Assembly: GCA_028871055.1 (NCBI GenBank)
Contig: JAGWON010000006.1
Span: 1 to 64,000 of the forward strand
Reading direction: 5' to 3'
Origin: Alphaproteobacteria bacterium
GTDB lineage: Bacteria > Pseudomonadota > Alphaproteobacteria > ATCC43930 > CGMCC-115725
Length of the DNA stretch: 64,000 nt
The position numbers and the translations under genes were made by a program. Below, piece by piece: positions 17,013-26,678 of the stretch. The notes beneath the pieces are model-generated. The model saw nothing but the letters and a program-made list of their open reading frames with translations. It was not told the origin of the DNA and searched no databases. Numbering within the stretch: position 1 is the first letter of the stretch; each line of letters starts with the position of its first letter.

Positions 17013-17609
17013 TCACGTTTCGCCCTGCGCCTCGTGGATCAGCGCCGGCCTGACGGCGGCGGCGAGATACTTGACGTATTCGGTCACGATCAGGTTGAGC
17101 GTGCCGGGCCACTCCCACCACTGGCCCTGCTTCACGTTCCCGGCGAAGACCGGGTTGGGCACGATGGTAATGTCGGGCATGGCGCGTGAGAATTCGAGCA
17201 GACTGCGCGGCATGTGATAGGCCGAGGTCACCAGCCGCAGCGACTGATAACGCTGCTTGCGCATGAAGGCGGCGGTCTCGACCGCGTTGCCGGTAGTGTT
17301 GCCGGCGGTATGGTCGAGCACGATGCAGCACGTGAGAGTCTCCGGAGCGTTGGCGCCGTGCAACAGCGCCGGCACCTGCACGCCGGGGAAGACGCCGGTG
17401 ACGAACAGCGTCTTGCCCATGCCGGCGGCCAGCAGCTGCAATCCGCCTTCGACGCGCTGGCTGCCGCCGGTGAGCACGACGATGGCGTCGGTATGGGTCG
17501 TCGTGTCGGCGACGGCGTCCGGAATCTGATCGGCAAACCAGATCAGACCGGCGAGCCACACGGCCGAGACGGCGCCGAGCACCAGGACGAGCCGCCGCAG
17601 CGCCCTCAC
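17013..17609 (-). CDS. YdcF/ElyC-like DUF218 membrane protein
   Basis: This 198-residue protein has one N-terminal membrane helix ([20 protein letters not shown]) and a DUF218 domain: [46 protein letters not shown]. Relatives (YdcF, SanA, ElyC) affect envelope integrity and lipid-carrier use, but the biochemical role is unclear. I take the GTG at 17609, which overlaps the ftsX stop as GTGA; the tracked 394-residue ORF joins an out-of-frame stretch of ftsX to it. It is probably cotranscribed with ftsE-ftsX. Confidence 0.85.
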   Translation of the reverse strand: MRALRRLVLVLGAVSAVWLAGLIWFADQIPDAVADTTTHTDAIVVLTGGSQRVEGGLQLLAAGMGKTLFVTGVFPGVQVPALLHGANAPETLTCCIVLDHTAGNTTGNAVETAAFMRKQRYQSLRLVTSAYHMPRSLLEFSRAMPDITIVPNPVFAGNVKQGQWWEWPGTLNLIVTEYVKYLAAAVRPALIHEAQGET

Positions 17610-18496
17610 GGCAGGCGCCGCAGCGTCGCGAGCACGGTCAGCCGCGCGGTCGCCATGGCGACGAGCCCGGCCACTACCGGCAGCACCGCCAGCACCGCCC
17701 AGTTCCAGCCGCGCAGGTGCAGCGTCGGCAGCAGCGTCACGCGCTCGCCGAGGAACGCCGCGGCGCCAGTCGCATGGCCGAGCGCCAGCAGCGCCGCCAC
17801 CGCCAGCGCCAGACCGCCGGCGCCGCCGATCAGCGCCAGACGCAGTGCCTGACGCTCGAACTGGCGCGCGACATAGCCGTCGCGCGCGCCCATCAGGTGC
17901 AGGAGCTCGATCACGTCGTGGTGGACGGCGAGGCCGGTGCGCGTGGCGAACGACACGCTGATTACCGCGACGCCGCCGATGAGGGCGAGAATGCCGAGCG
18001 CGGTCAGCTCGGCCGAACGCGCGAAGCGCGCGAGATTGTCGAGCCACAGCTGATGATCGTCGAGCGTCGCGCCCGGCGCCGCCTTGGCGAGCCGCGCGCG
18101 CAGGGCGGCGAGGTCGGGCCGCGCCGCCGGGTCGAGCCGCACGTCGACGAGCCGCGGCAGCTCGAGATCGGTGGGCGACAGCGATGCGCCGAGCCACGGC
18201 GCGACCAGCTTGGCAGTGGCGGCGCTGTCGATCGGCGTCGCGCTGGTAACGCCGGGCGCGACCCGCAGCGCCGCAAGCGCGGCGTCGAGGCTCTTGTCGC
18301 CCGCGCCCGTCGCCGCCGGCAGCTCGACCGTCAGCGTGCCGGTCAGGCTCTGGTCCCAGCGCGCAAGCGCGCGCTCGAGGTCCATGACCGCGGCAAGCGC
18401 CAGCCCCGCCAGGAACACCATGAGCAGCGTCAGCGCCGGCAGGAAGCGGCTGCCGCCGTCGCGGCCGAACGGAATGGCGAGGCCCGGCCGGCTCAC
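17606..18496 (-). CDS. ftsX: Cell division protein FtsX
   Basis: FtsX is the membrane subunit of the FtsEX ABC complex that controls peptidoglycan hydrolases at the septum. The 296-residue protein has TM1 ([20 protein letters not shown]), a periplasmic loop of about 130 residues, then three C-terminal TM segments with [32 protein letters not shown], a typical FtsX coupling region. The GTG at 18496 overlaps the ftsE stop (GTGA). The tracked 526-residue ORF also includes a shadow of ftsE. Confidence 0.92.
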   Translation of the reverse strand: MSRPGLAIPFGRDGGSRFLPALTLLMVFLAGLALAAVMDLERALARWDQSLTGTLTVELPAATGAGDKSLDAALAALRVAPGVTSATPIDSAATAKLVAPWLGASLSPTDLELPRLVDVRLDPAARPDLAALRARLAKAAPGATLDDHQLWLDNLARFARSAELTALGILALIGGVAVISVSFATRTGLAVHHDVIELLHLMGARDGYVARQFERQALRLALIGGAGGLALAVAALLALGHATGAAAFLGERVTLLPTLHLRGWNWAVLAVLPVVAGLVAMATARLTVLATLRRLP

Positions 18497-19170
18497 GACG
18501 CCGCCCACGCCGCCGCCGCGGCGGTCAGCTCGCCCGCCTCGAGATGCAGCACCGGCCGGCCGAACTGCCGCGCCAGCGCCGCGTTGTGCGTGGCGATGAT
18601 CAGCGTCGTGCCGAGCTTGTTGAGCTCCTCGAACAGTCGCATCAGCCGCTGCGCCATCGCGTCGTCGACGTTGCCGGTCGGCTCGTCGGCGATCAGCAGC
18701 TTGGGCCGCGCCACCACCGCGCGCGCGATGGCGACGCGCTGCTGCTGGCCGCCCGACAGCGTCGGCGGCCTGGCGTCGAGCTTGTCGGCCAATCCGACCC
18801 ATTCGAGCATCTCGCGCACGTTGTCGCGGAGCTTCGCCTCGGCCATGCCGGCGACGCGCAGCGGCAGCGCCACGTTGTCGAAGGCCGAGAGATGCGGGAT
18901 CAGCCGGAAATCCTGGAAGACGATGCCGATCCGGCGCCGCAGCGGCGCGAGCGCGGCGCGCGTCAGCCGCGACAAATCCTCGCCGAACAGCGAGATCAAG
19001 CCGCGCGACGGCCGCTCGGCGAGATAGACGAGGCGCAGGAGGCTCGTCTTGCCGGCGCCCGACGGGCCGGTGAGGAAGTGGAACGAGCCCGTCTCGAGCC
19101 GCAGGGTGATGTCGCGCAGCACCTCGGGCCCGGTGCCATAGCGCATGCCGACGTTCTCGAATCGCACCAT
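18493..19170 (-). CDS. ftsE: Cell division ATP-binding protein FtsE
   Basis: FtsE is the ATPase of the FtsEX complex. The 225-residue protein has Walker [11 protein letters not shown]-loop FQDFRLIPH, signature [14 protein letters not shown], Walker [13 protein letters not shown] and the switch histidine in IIATHN. It starts at the ATG at 19170 ([20 protein letters not shown]). ftsX and the ydcF-like gene follow with 4-base overlaps. A dispersed repeat lies upstream, between it and the divergent zinc-ribbon gene. Confidence 0.95.
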   Translation of the reverse strand: MVRFENVGMRYGTGPEVLRDITLRLETGSFHFLTGPSGAGKTSLLRLVYLAERPSRGLISLFGEDLSRLTRAALAPLRRRIGIVFQDFRLIPHLSAFDNVALPLRVAGMAEAKLRDNVREMLEWVGLADKLDARPPTLSGGQQQRVAIARAVVARPKLLIADEPTGNVDDAMAQRLMRLFEELNKLGTTLIIATHNAALARQFGRPVLHLEAGELTAAAAAWAAS

Positions 19171-19254
19171 CGGCGCAAGATGGCATGCGGCGGCCGGACC
19201 GGTAAAGGTGCCGCGCCGCCGCGGCTCCGATCCGATCGCTGGCTTCCTTTCATC

Positions 19255-19328
19255 GTCATGCCCGGCCGAAGTGCCGGGCATCCACGCCTTCAAGTCGTGG
19301 ATGGCCGGGACGGGCCCGGCCGTGACAA
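19255..19328. repeat. Dispersed palindromic repeat (family B)
   Basis: TGCCCGGCCGAAGTGCCGGGCATCCACG followed by GTGGATGGCCGGGACGGGCCCGGCCGTGAC; same family as 8717-8828 and 41636-41714. It lies in the divergent ftsE / zinc-ribbon gene gap. Confidence 0.75.
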
Positions 19329-19452
19329 CCGACAAAGCGGATCGCAAACGAGACGCTCCGCCTGCGCCGCCGCGGCGCGCTTCCGTGCGTCGCCAAGAGC
19401 GCGGTATAAGAGACGACCGCCGCCATCGCGGCGTGCCGGCACCGGAGCGGCG

Positions 19453-20115
19453 ATGATCGTCACCTGTCCGACCTGTTCGACGCGCTACCTCGTCGACACG
19501 CAGAAGCTCGGCGTGCAGGGCCGCATGGTTCGCTGCGGCAGCTGCGGCCACACCTGGTACCAGGCGCCTCCCGAGCACGCGACGTCGCGAATCGATCTCA
19601 CCGAGCCCGTGCCCGAGCCGACGCCGGGCGTGGTCGAGCGGCGCGGCTTGCCGGCGATTCAGCGCCGCCGCCGGTCGTGGGGCAAGCTGGTCGCGCTGCT
19701 CGTGCTGCTGCTGGTGCTGGCTGGCGCCGGCTGGGGCGCGATCTTCATGCGCGACCGGGTGATGGCGCTGGTGCCGCAATCGGCGCGGATCTACAGCCGG
19801 CTCGGCCTCGCCGCCAGCATGCCGGATTTCGGTCCCGGGCTCGCGCTGCGCGACGTCGCGCCCCGGCGCGCGGTCGAAAACGGTCAGTCGGTGCTGGTGA
19901 TCGACGGCCGGATCGTCAATCTCTCGTCGGCGCGCCGGCGCGTGCCGCCGCTCAAGGTGACGCTGCGCGACGCCAACGACAAGCCGCTGACCTCGTGGAC
20001 CTTCTCGGCCGGCATCGCCGAACTCGGGCCCGGCGCCTCGGCGTCGTTCCACACCACCTACCAGCAGCCGACCGCCGATGCCACCGGCGTCGTCGTCACG
20101 CTCCAAAATCCGTAG
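19453..20115 (+). CDS. MJ0042-type zinc-ribbon, DUF3426 membrane protein
   Basis: A 220-residue protein beginning with a zinc ribbon MIVTCPTCSTRYLVDTQKLG...RMVRCGSCGHTW (two CxxC pairs). A proline-rich linker follows, then one membrane helix (LVALLVLLLVLAGAGWGAIF) and a DUF3426-like extracytoplasmic beta domain (LVIDGRIVNLSS, VTLRDANDKPLTSWTF). Function is unknown. It is often adjacent to ftsEX in alphaproteobacteria, as here. The start at 19453 gives the zinc ribbon right at the N-terminus. Its 3' end overlaps the oppositely oriented small gene by 20 bases. Confidence 0.88.
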   Translation: MIVTCPTCSTRYLVDTQKLGVQGRMVRCGSCGHTWYQAPPEHATSRIDLTEPVPEPTPGVVERRGLPAIQRRRRSWGKLVALLVLLLVLAGAGWGAIFMRDRVMALVPQSARIYSRLGLAASMPDFGPGLALRDVAPRRAVENGQSVLVIDGRIVNLSSARRRVPPLKVTLRDANDKPLTSWTFSAGIAELGPGASASFHTTYQQPTADATGVVVTLQNP

Positions 20116-20269
20116 AGCGCCGCCGGCGCAGATCGCGCGCGCGTTGCTCGAACTCCTCGGCGATCTGCACCAGCTCGTTGCCCGCAGGCGGCCGAAACCG
20201 CTGCGCCAGGGCGCGGAACTGGGCGGCCTTTTCCTCGAGAAAACGGATTTCGTCGAGGTCGTCGGTCAC
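20096..20269 (-). CDS. Small helical protein A (57 aa), not in ORF track
   Basis: Reading the minus strand from the GTG at 20269 gives a 57-residue protein: MTDDLDEIRFLEEKAAQFRA, then LAQRFRPPAGNELVQIAEEF and EQRARDLRRRRSTDFGA. It is highly charged and helical with no membrane segment. The sequence GCAGGAGGCG just upstream contains a good AGGAGG ribosome site. It is related to the divergent gene at 20402, which also encodes exactly 57 residues. Short helical proteins of this kind are frequent in alphaproteobacteria, but I know no function. Confidence 0.7.
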   Translation of the reverse strand: MTDDLDEIRFLEEKAAQFRALAQRFRPPAGNELVQIAEEFEQRARDLRRRRSTDFGA

Positions 20270-20401
20270 GAGCTGCGCCTCCTGCGGGTCAGCGAGCCCC
20301 CCGGAGAAAACGGCCTAACCCCCTCGCAATTTCCGTCGCTCCTGTGTTAAGAGCGTGATCGACGAACCACGGTTGTGCCACAGTCGATCCGGTGATCCGC
20401 C

Positions 20402-20575
20402 ATGTCGCAGGCGGCCTATCTACGACTCCAAGCAGCGCGCTGTCGGCGGCTGGCGCACGCGATCGCCGTTCCCGACGTCGTCGCGACGCTGCTCGAGATG
20501 GCGAAGGAATTCGACGAGCGCGCCGCCAAGCTCGAAGCCGAACAGGAGCCTGACGGCGACGCCGCCAACGAGTGA
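20402..20575 (+). CDS. Small helical protein B (57 aa), not in ORF track
   Basis: From the ATG at 20402: MSQAAYLRLQAARCRRLAHA, then IAVPDVVATLLEMAKEFDER and AAKLEAEQEPDGDAANE. It aligns with the divergent protein A through [FY]LxxxAAxxRxLA and AxEFxxRAxxL with a one-residue gap. No strong ribosome site is visible. It stands between protein A and the DUF4175 gene. Function unknown. Confidence 0.65.
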   Translation: MSQAAYLRLQAARCRRLAHAIAVPDVVATLLEMAKEFDERAAKLEAEQEPDGDAANE

Positions 20576-20602
20576 GACGCGCCGTCCCGCCGGCGTCCGC
20601 GC

Positions 20603-23014
20603 CTAGAATTCCTGCAACAGGCGGTCGATGTAGTCGTGCTCGAGCGGCGGGCGGTCCGGCTCGCCGGCGCGCCGGCGCAGCTCGTCGAGAATCTGCTTCG
20701 CCTTCTCGAGCGCATAGTCGTTCTGCGCCTTGCCCATGCGCAGCGCGCCGCCGTCGTCGACCCCGTTGCCGTCGTCGTTCGGCAACAGCCGGCCGAACGG
20801 ATCGCGCCGGACTCGCGGCTGGTCGCTGTCGCCGGGACCGCCGAACGCGCTCGTGTCTGCACTTCCCATCTTCCGGGCAATTTCGCGCGCCGCCTGCTGC
20901 AGCGCGTCCACCGCATCGGTCTGCGGCCCGATCGCCTGGCCGGGAGCGCCGCGCTTGAGCGCCTCGACCGCGTTGCGCATGGCGCGGTCGGCGCGCGCCA
21001 TCGGCTGCGGAACGGCGCCGCCGTTCTCGCCCAGCCGGCGCATCATGTCGCCGAGCGCCTGCCGCAGCGCCTCCTGCGCCGCGGCACCGTTGCCGCGCTG
21101 CGCGCCGCGGCTGCGCGACTGGCGAAAGCTCTGGTCGAGCAGCCGCTCCTGGCGGCGCGTCAGGTCCTGCATCGCGTCGAGCGAACCCGCCGAACCCTGC
21201 ATCTGCATCGGCCGCGCGCTGCGCAGATTTTCGAGCAGCTCCTGGAGCTCCGCCAGCATGTCGCGCGCCTGGGCGCGCGCGCCGATGCGCGCCAGCTCGC
21301 GCGCGCGATCGAGGATGCGCTGCAGGTCCTGGCTGGTCAGCATGCGCGACGGATCGATCGGCGTTTGCGCCGCTTGCGGGTTCTGGCGCCGCATCTGCTG
21401 CGCGAGCGCCCGGAGATAGCGGTCGATCTGCTGCTGCAGCTGTTGCATCAGGCGGTCGATCTCGGATTGGGGCGCGTTGCGCGTCAGCGCGTCCTGCAGC
21501 GACTGCATCGACTGGCGCAGCGCATTTTGGTTCAGCCGGGCGCCGCCATCCTCGATGCGCACCGCCGTATCCCACAGCAGCTGCTGCACCGAGTGAACGG
21601 CGTCGGCGTCGCGGTCGAGCAGCAGCCGGTCGGCGGCGGTGCGCATGCCGAGGAACGCGACGATGTCGTCGTCGTAGAGGCCGGGCTGCGCCGACAAATC
21701 CTCGAGTGCGTCGGCCACCGGCTCGCGGTCGCCCGGACGGCGCGTCAGCTCCTTGCGCTCGTCGACGAGGGCGCGCGCGATCGGATTGTGGAAGATGCGC
21801 TCGGGCAGCACGAGCTCCATGATCTCGCTGTCGCCGGTCTGGCCGAGCGCGTCGGCCGCCTGCAGCTGGATCCGCACCCGCACGCCGGCCCACGGGCTCG
21901 CCGTCAGGTCGTTGAAGCTCGTGCCGTGGACGTCCTTGAGGTGGCGGTCGGGCAGGGGCAGGTCGAGCGTCAGGGTCTGGCCGCTCGGATCGTCGGGCCG
22001 GCGGATCAGCGCGGTGACCTTCTCGACGCCGTAATCGTCCTTGGCGTCGTATTCGAGATGCAGCGCGCCCATCGCGGTACGCTGCGGCGGCCGGACTAAG
22101 GCGACGGTCGGAGGATTGTCGGGCATAACGGTGATCGGCCACGATCCCAGCGTGCTCCAGCCCTGGTCGACGGCAAGCCGCGTTCCCGCCTTGATCGTGA
22201 TCTCGCCCTTGTAGTCGCCGTCGTCGATCTTGGTCATCGGTGTGGCGCTGCCGTCGACGACTAGCTTGGGCCGCGCGTCGCCGCCATGCACCCGCGCCAG
22301 CACCGTGCTGCCGACTGGTACGGCAACCGTCCCAGCGGCGCCCTGCGTCGACAGGAATTGCGGCGGCAGGCCGGTGTATTGCGGCGGGCTCACCCAGATG
22401 TCGAGCGCCACCGCCGCTCCGCCGCTGCCGCCGAACGCGAGCTCGGGATTGAGCGCGCGGACGATGCGCGCCGGTGCGTCGGCGCCCGCGTCGATCGTGG
22501 CGAGCAACAGCGCCAGGCTGAGCGCGACGCGCAGCGCATAGGGGTCGCGACGCAGCAGGCCGGCGCGCGGCGACCCGACGCGGAGCGCGCGCGCCGCCTC
22601 CGCCATGCGCGCCTGATGCACGTGCCACAGCGCGGCGCTTGCCGGATCCTCCGCGCTCGCCAAAGTGTCCTCGAGCGCGGCGAGCGGCCGGTGCGCGAGG
22701 CCGCTCGCGGTCTCGAGCCGCCGCCGGGCGGCCGCGTGCGACGGCAGCCGCAGGTCGCGCACGCCGAGCGTCAGCGTGGCGATCAGCGCGGCGACGAAGA
22801 GTCCGAGCAGCGCCGCGGCCGCCCAGGCGGGCAAGCGGGCGGGAACGTCGAACAGCGCCAGCGCGAGAAACGCTCCGGCGACGAACAGCGCCGGCCACAG
22901 CGCCGGCCAGATCCGCTCCCAGCCGAGCGCGAGACGGGCCAGCGCCAGGCGCGCGCCGAGCCGCGGCCGCGTGTCCGGCTCGGTGACAAAATCGGGGCGC
23001 TTTTGATCGCGCAA
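20603..23014 (-). CDS. TIGR02302/DUF4175 family membrane protein
   Basis: This 803-residue protein has two N-terminal membrane helices (LWPALFVAGAFLALALF and WAAAALLGLFVAALIATLTLGV) and a third near residue 160 (ALRVALSLALLLATIDA). A long extracytoplasmic part follows, with Ig-like strands and then helices very rich in Gln, Arg and Met (LMQQLQQQIDRYLRALAQQMRRQ). This is the alphaproteobacterial TIGR02302 family; its function is unknown, with an envelope role inferred. The start is a TTG at 23014, 16 bases after the lysA stop. It belongs to the argH-lptM-lysA operon. Confidence 0.85.
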   Translation of the reverse strand: MRDQKRPDFVTEPDTRPRLGARLALARLALGWERIWPALWPALFVAGAFLALALFDVPARLPAWAAAALLGLFVAALIATLTLGVRDLRLPSHAAARRRLETASGLAHRPLAALEDTLASAEDPASAALWHVHQARMAEAARALRVGSPRAGLLRRDPYALRVALSLALLLATIDAGADAPARIVRALNPELAFGGSGGAAVALDIWVSPPQYTGLPPQFLSTQGAAGTVAVPVGSTVLARVHGGDARPKLVVDGSATPMTKIDDGDYKGEITIKAGTRLAVDQGWSTLGSWPITVMPDNPPTVALVRPPQRTAMGALHLEYDAKDDYGVEKVTALIRRPDDPSGQTLTLDLPLPDRHLKDVHGTSFNDLTASPWAGVRVRIQLQAADALGQTGDSEIMELVLPERIFHNPIARALVDERKELTRRPGDREPVADALEDLSAQPGLYDDDIVAFLGMRTAADRLLLDRDADAVHSVQQLLWDTAVRIEDGGARLNQNALRQSMQSLQDALTRNAPQSEIDRLMQQLQQQIDRYLRALAQQMRRQNPQAAQTPIDPSRMLTSQDLQRILDRARELARIGARAQARDMLAELQELLENLRSARPMQMQGSAGSLDAMQDLTRRQERLLDQSFRQSRSRGAQRGNGAAAQEALRQALGDMMRRLGENGGAVPQPMARADRAMRNAVEALKRGAPGQAIGPQTDAVDALQQAAREIARKMGSADTSAFGGPGDSDQPRVRRDPFGRLLPNDDGNGVDDGGALRMGKAQNDYALEKAKQILDELRRRAGEPDRPPLEHDYIDRLLQEF

Positions 23015-23030
23015 ATCCCTGGTCCAGTCG

Positions 23031-24326
23031 TCAACGCCCGGCGAGCCACGGCGCCATCCGGTCGCGCGCCAGCAGCGCGTCGTAGCTTGGCCGTTCGCGG
23101 ATCACCGCGAAATCGCCGCCGCGCACTAACACTTCCGCGGTCGGCGGACGGGTATTGTAGCTGGAACTCATCACCGCGCCATAGGCTCCCGCCGACAAGA
23201 TGGCCGTCAGGTCGCCGGGCCGGAACGGCGGCAGTAAGCGGTCGAGGGCGAAGGCATCGCCGGTCTCGCAGACCGGGCCGACCACGCTCTGCGCCAGCGC
23301 CGGGCCGCGGCCAACGGGCGGCTTCACCGGCCCGATCTCGTGCCAGGCGTCGTACAGCGCCGGGCGCAGCAGGTCGTTCATCGCCGCGTCGACGATGACG
23401 AAGCGCCGCGTCACGCCCTCCTTCACGTAAAGCACGCGCGTGACCAGCACGCCCGCGTTGCCGACGATGTAGCGCCCCGGCTCGAAGGCGAGCTCGACAT
23501 CGAGTCCCTGGGTCATGTGTCCGACGACCGCGGCGTATTCCTCGATCGAGGGTGGCGTCTCGTCCCGGTAGCGGATGCCGATACCGCCGCCGAAATCGAT
23601 CCGTGGGAGCTTGATGCCGCGGTTGTTCAGCGCGCGCCACAGCTCGATCACGCGCAAGAAGGCGATCTCGAACGGGCCCAGCGCGGTCAGCTGCGAGCCG
23701 ATATGGACGGCCATGCCCTTGAGCGCGATGCCGGGCAGCGCCGCGGCCTCGACGAAAACGTCCGGCGCATGCGCCAGGTCGATGCCGAACTTGTTCTCCT
23801 TCTTGCCGGTGGCGATCTTGTGATGCGTGCGCGCGTCGACGTCGGGATTGACGCGGATGGCGACCGGCGCGACGCGGCCCGCGCGCTGGGCGATCGCGCT
23901 CAGCGCCTCGAGCTCGCCGCGCGATTCGACGTTGATCTGATATGCGTCATGCTCGAGCGCGAAGGCGAGCTCGGCCTCGGTCTTACCGATGCCGGAGAAG
24001 ACGATGCGCTGGCCCGGAATGCCCGCCGCCAGCGCGCGGCGGAACTCGCCCTCGGAGACGACGTCGGCGCCGGATCCCAGCCGCGCCAGGGTCGCGATCA
24101 CCGACAGATTCGAATTGGCCTTGACCGAATAGCACAGCCGCGGGGCGCGGCCGGCGAAGGCCGCAGCGAAGCGCCGGTACTGCCGTTCGATGGCGCCGCT
24201 CGAGTAGCAGTAGAAGGGCGTGCCGACCGCCGCCGCGATGCGCGACAGCGCTACGTCCTCGACGGACAGCTCGCCGTCGCGATAGGCGATTTCCGGCGCG
24301 TCGGGATGCGGAACCGCCGCGCTCAC
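23031..24326 (-). CDS. lysA: Diaminopimelate decarboxylase LysA
   Basis: LysA decarboxylates meso-diaminopimelate to lysine using PLP. The 431-residue protein shows the PLP-lysine site YSVKANSNLSVIATLARLGS, RVNPDVDARTHHKIATGKKENKFG, the glycine loop DFGGGIGIRY and the C-terminal GPVCETGDAF and GAYGAVMSSSYN. It begins at a GTG at 24326, 9 bases after the lptM stop. Neighbouring argH, lptM and the DUF4175 gene lie on the same strand, a conserved alphaproteobacterial order. Confidence 0.95.
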   Translation of the reverse strand: MSAAVPHPDAPEIAYRDGELSVEDVALSRIAAAVGTPFYCYSSGAIERQYRRFAAAFAGRAPRLCYSVKANSNLSVIATLARLGSGADVVSEGEFRRALAAGIPGQRIVFSGIGKTEAELAFALEHDAYQINVESRGELEALSAIAQRAGRVAPVAIRVNPDVDARTHHKIATGKKENKFGIDLAHAPDVFVEAAALPGIALKGMAVHIGSQLTALGPFEIAFLRVIELWRALNNRGIKLPRIDFGGGIGIRYRDETPPSIEEYAAVVGHMTQGLDVELAFEPGRYIVGNAGVLVTRVLYVKEGVTRRFVIVDAAMNDLLRPALYDAWHEIGPVKPPVGRGPALAQSVVGPVCETGDAFALDRLLPPFRPGDLTAILSAGAYGAVMSSSYNTRPPTAEVLVRGGDFAVIRERPSYDALLARDRMAPWLAGR

Positions 24327-24335
24327 GAGCCCGAC

Positions 24336-24482
24336 TCATTCACTGGGGTATTTTCCCGGATAGGTCTGCGGCTGATCCTTCGGCGGCGCCGGGTCGCTCT
24401 TCTTGCCGCACGACGCCAGCGGCAGCGCCAGTGCCAGTGCCGCCGCCACCAGGATCAGAATCGGAAGCCTGCGCCACCTCAT
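24336..24482 (-). CDS. lptM: LptM (YifL)-like small lipoprotein
   Basis: A 48-residue lipoprotein: signal peptide ending LALPLASC with the lipobox cysteine at residue 25, then [19 protein letters not shown]. The CGKK/CGxKG start and the place just before lysA match the YifL family, named LptM in E. coli, where it helps mature the LPS translocon LptD-LptE. The ATG overlaps the argH stop as ATGA. In the ORF track it is hidden inside a longer shadow reading. The family assignment rests on length, lipobox and context. Confidence 0.75.
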   Translation of the reverse strand: MRWRRLPILILVAAALALALPLASCGKKSDPAPPKDQPQTYPGKYPSE

Positions 24483-25915
24483 CTCTTCTTGTTCTCCTTC
24501 TTCTCTTCCAGAAACCGCGCGCGCGCCGCCTTGGCCGCGGCCGCGACCAGCGTCGGCGCGGTGCCGCCCAGGCTCGCGCGGCTGGCGACCGATTTCTCGA
24601 CCGTCAGCACCTCGCGCGCCGCGGCGGTGATGCGCGGCTCGATCGTTTGCATTTCCTTGAGCGGCAGATCGGCCAGGCTCGTGCCCATCTCCTCGGCGCG
24701 CTTGACCAGCGTGCCGACGATGCGGTGCGCGTCGCGGAACGGCAGCGCGAGATTGCGGGTGAGCCAGTCGGCGAGGTCGGTGGCGGTGCTGTGGCCGGCG
24801 GCGGCGGCGCGCCGCATCGCCGCCTTGTCGACGGCGATGTCGCGTACCATGCCGGCGGTCGCGGCGAGGCACAGTTCCAGCGTGTCGGCGGCCTCGAACA
24901 CCGGCACCTTGTCCTCCTGCATGTCCTTGGAATAGGCCAGCGGCAGGCCTTTCATCACCGTGACCAGCGACGCGAATGCGCCGAGGAACCGGCCGGTCTT
25001 GGCGCGCACCAGCTCGGCGGCGTCGGGGTTGCGCTTCTGCGGCATCATCGAGCTGCCGGTGGTATAGGAGTCCGACAGCCGGATGAAGCCGAAGGGCGGC
25101 GACAGCCAGAGCACGATCTCCTCGGCGAAGCGCGACAGATGCATGCCCGATATCGCGCAAGCCGCGAGGAACTCGAGCGCGAAGTCGCGGTCGGAGACGG
25201 CATCGAGCGAGTTGGCCATCGGCTGGTCGAAGGCAAGCGCCTTCGCCGTCTTGTCGCGGTCGATCGGGAACGACGTGCCGGCGAGCGCTCCCGCGCCCAA
25301 AGGACATTCGTTGAGCCGCTTGCGGCAATCGCGCAGGCGGCCGCGGTCGCGTCCCAGCATCTCGACATAGGCGAGCAGATGATGGCCGAAGGTCACCGGC
25401 TGCGCCGTCTGCAGGTGCGTGAAGCCGGGCATGACGGTGGCGGCATGCGTCTCCGCCTGGTCGATCAGCGCCGCTTGCAGCAGCGTCATGTGCCGGTCGA
25501 GATGGTCGATCGCGTCGCGCACCCACAGCCGGAGGTCGGTCGCGACCTGGTCGTTGCGCGAGCGCGCGGTATGGAGCCGGCCCGCCGCCGGCCCGATCAG
25601 CTCGCCGAGCCGCGCCTCGATGTTGAGGTGGATATCCTCGTGCTCGACGCGGAATGGAAACCGCCCGGCTTCGATCTCGGCGCGAATTTTCTCTAGACCG
25701 CGCGCGATCGCCTCGCCATCCTCGGGCGTGATGATCCGCCGCGCCACCAGCATCGCGCAGTGGGCGAGCGATCCGGCGATATCCTGGGCATAGAGCCGCC
25801 TGTCGAAATCGATCGAGACGTTGATGCGCTGCATGATCTCCGCCGGCTCGCCGGACAGCCGCCCGCCGCGCGCGGCGTTGCGCGGCTTGGCGGCGGATGG
25901 GCGCGGGCGGCTCAT
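24479..25915 (-). CDS. argH: Argininosuccinate lyase ArgH
   Basis: ArgH splits argininosuccinate into arginine and fumarate. The 478-residue fumarase-superfamily protein has the signature [14 protein letters not shown], plus [18 protein letters not shown] and [21 protein letters not shown] start at the ATG at 25915 ([18 protein letters not shown]); the tracked ORF runs 708 bases further through the antisense of tlpA. It starts the argH-lptM-lysA-DUF4175 operon and diverges from tlpA with a 24-base gap, so their promoters must overlap each other's genes or be very compact. Confidence 0.95.
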   Translation of the reverse strand: MSRPRPSAAKPRNAARGGRLSGEPAEIMQRINVSIDFDRRLYAQDIAGSLAHCAMLVARRIITPEDGEAIARGLEKIRAEIEAGRFPFRVEHEDIHLNIEARLGELIGPAAGRLHTARSRNDQVATDLRLWVRDAIDHLDRHMTLLQAALIDQAETHAATVMPGFTHLQTAQPVTFGHHLLAYVEMLGRDRGRLRDCRKRLNECPLGAGALAGTSFPIDRDKTAKALAFDQPMANSLDAVSDRDFALEFLAACAISGMHLSRFAEEIVLWLSPPFGFIRLSDSYTTGSSMMPQKRNPDAAELVRAKTGRFLGAFASLVTVMKGLPLAYSKDMQEDKVPVFEAADTLELCLAATAGMVRDIAVDKAAMRRAAAAGHSTATDLADWLTRNLALPFRDAHRIVGTLVKRAEEMGTSLADLPLKEMQTIEPRITAAAREVLTVEKSVASRASLGGTAPTLVAAAAKAARARFLEEKKENKKR

Positions 25916-25939
25916 GGCGCGGCGGCCCGGGTGACGGCA

Positions 25940-26563
25940 ATGACGAGGTTCATGAAGGCGCTTTCGGTCTTGGTCGTCCTGTGCGTCGCGGCGCTGGGCC
26001 TGCTGCTCTATTACCGCGCCCAGCTTCCGCCCGCCACACCCGCGCCAAGCGTCGCGAACGGGCCGCCGGCCGAGGAAGGATTCGAGTTTACCCCGCTCGC
26101 CCCGCCGCGGCCAGCGCCGGCCTTGCGCTTCACCGCGCGCGACGGCACGCCCAAGACGCTTGCCGATTTCCGCGGCCGGCCGGTGCTGGTCAACTTCTGG
26201 GCGACCTGGTGCGGCCCGTGCCGCGAGGAGATGCCGTCGCTCGACCGGCTCCAGGCCCGGCTCGGGAAGCGGCTCACCGTGCTGGCGATCTCCGAGGACC
26301 GCCGCGGCGCCGATGCCGTCGACCCGTTCCTGGCCAAGCTCAAGCTCGCCGCGCTCGCGGTCTATCTCGATCCCGAGAACGACGCCCTCCAGGCGTTCCA
26401 CCTCCGCGGCCTGCCGACCAGCGTCCTGATCGACCGCGACGGCCGCATGGTCTGGCGCGTCGAGGGCGCGCTCGATTGGACCGGTCCCGACGCCGCGGCC
26501 AAGCTCGCGCCCTATCTCGCGCCGCCGCCGCCCGCTGTGCAGCGCACGTCGACAAGCCCGTAA
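25940..26563 (+). CDS. TlpA/ResA-like thiol-disulfide oxidoreductase
   Basis: A 207-residue membrane-anchored thioredoxin: N-terminal signal anchor ([19 protein letters not shown]), a Pro-rich linker, then an AhpC/Redoxin-type domain with [16 protein letters not shown] (CxxC redox pair) and [16 protein letters not shown] containing the cis-proline region. Such proteins reduce apocytochrome c or other periplasmic thiols. It starts at the ATG at 25940, divergently from argH, a common arrangement in this group. A dispersed repeat follows the stop. Confidence 0.9.
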   Translation: MTRFMKALSVLVVLCVAALGLLLYYRAQLPPATPAPSVANGPPAEEGFEFTPLAPPRPAPALRFTARDGTPKTLADFRGRPVLVNFWATWCGPCREEMPSLDRLQARLGKRLTVLAISEDRRGADAVDPFLAKLKLAALAVYLDPENDALQAFHLRGLPTSVLIDRDGRMVWRVEGALDWTGPDAAAKLAPYLAPPPPAVQRTSTSP

Positions 26564-26583
26564 CGCGTCGCCGCACAAGGCAC

Positions 26584-26678
26584 CCCTCACCCAGCTTTGA
26601 GTAACGCTCGCGTTGCTCGCCAACTCAAAGCAACCCTCTCCCCCAAATGGGGGGAGAGGGAAGGGTGAGGGGCGTTAG
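26584..26678. repeat. Dispersed intergenic repeat (family C)
   Basis: CACCCCTCACCCAGCTTTGA... with GCCAACTCAAAGCAACCCTC and CCCCAAATGGGG followed by GAGAGGGAAGGGTGAGGGGCG. It fills the gap between convergent tlpA and the esterase gene. Confidence 0.75.

Noticed and set aside
20355-20606. 83-residue forward ORF in the ORF track
   Set aside because: The frame differs from that of the conserved-looking 57-residue protein at 20402, and it is Arg/Pro/Ser-rich shadow sequence.
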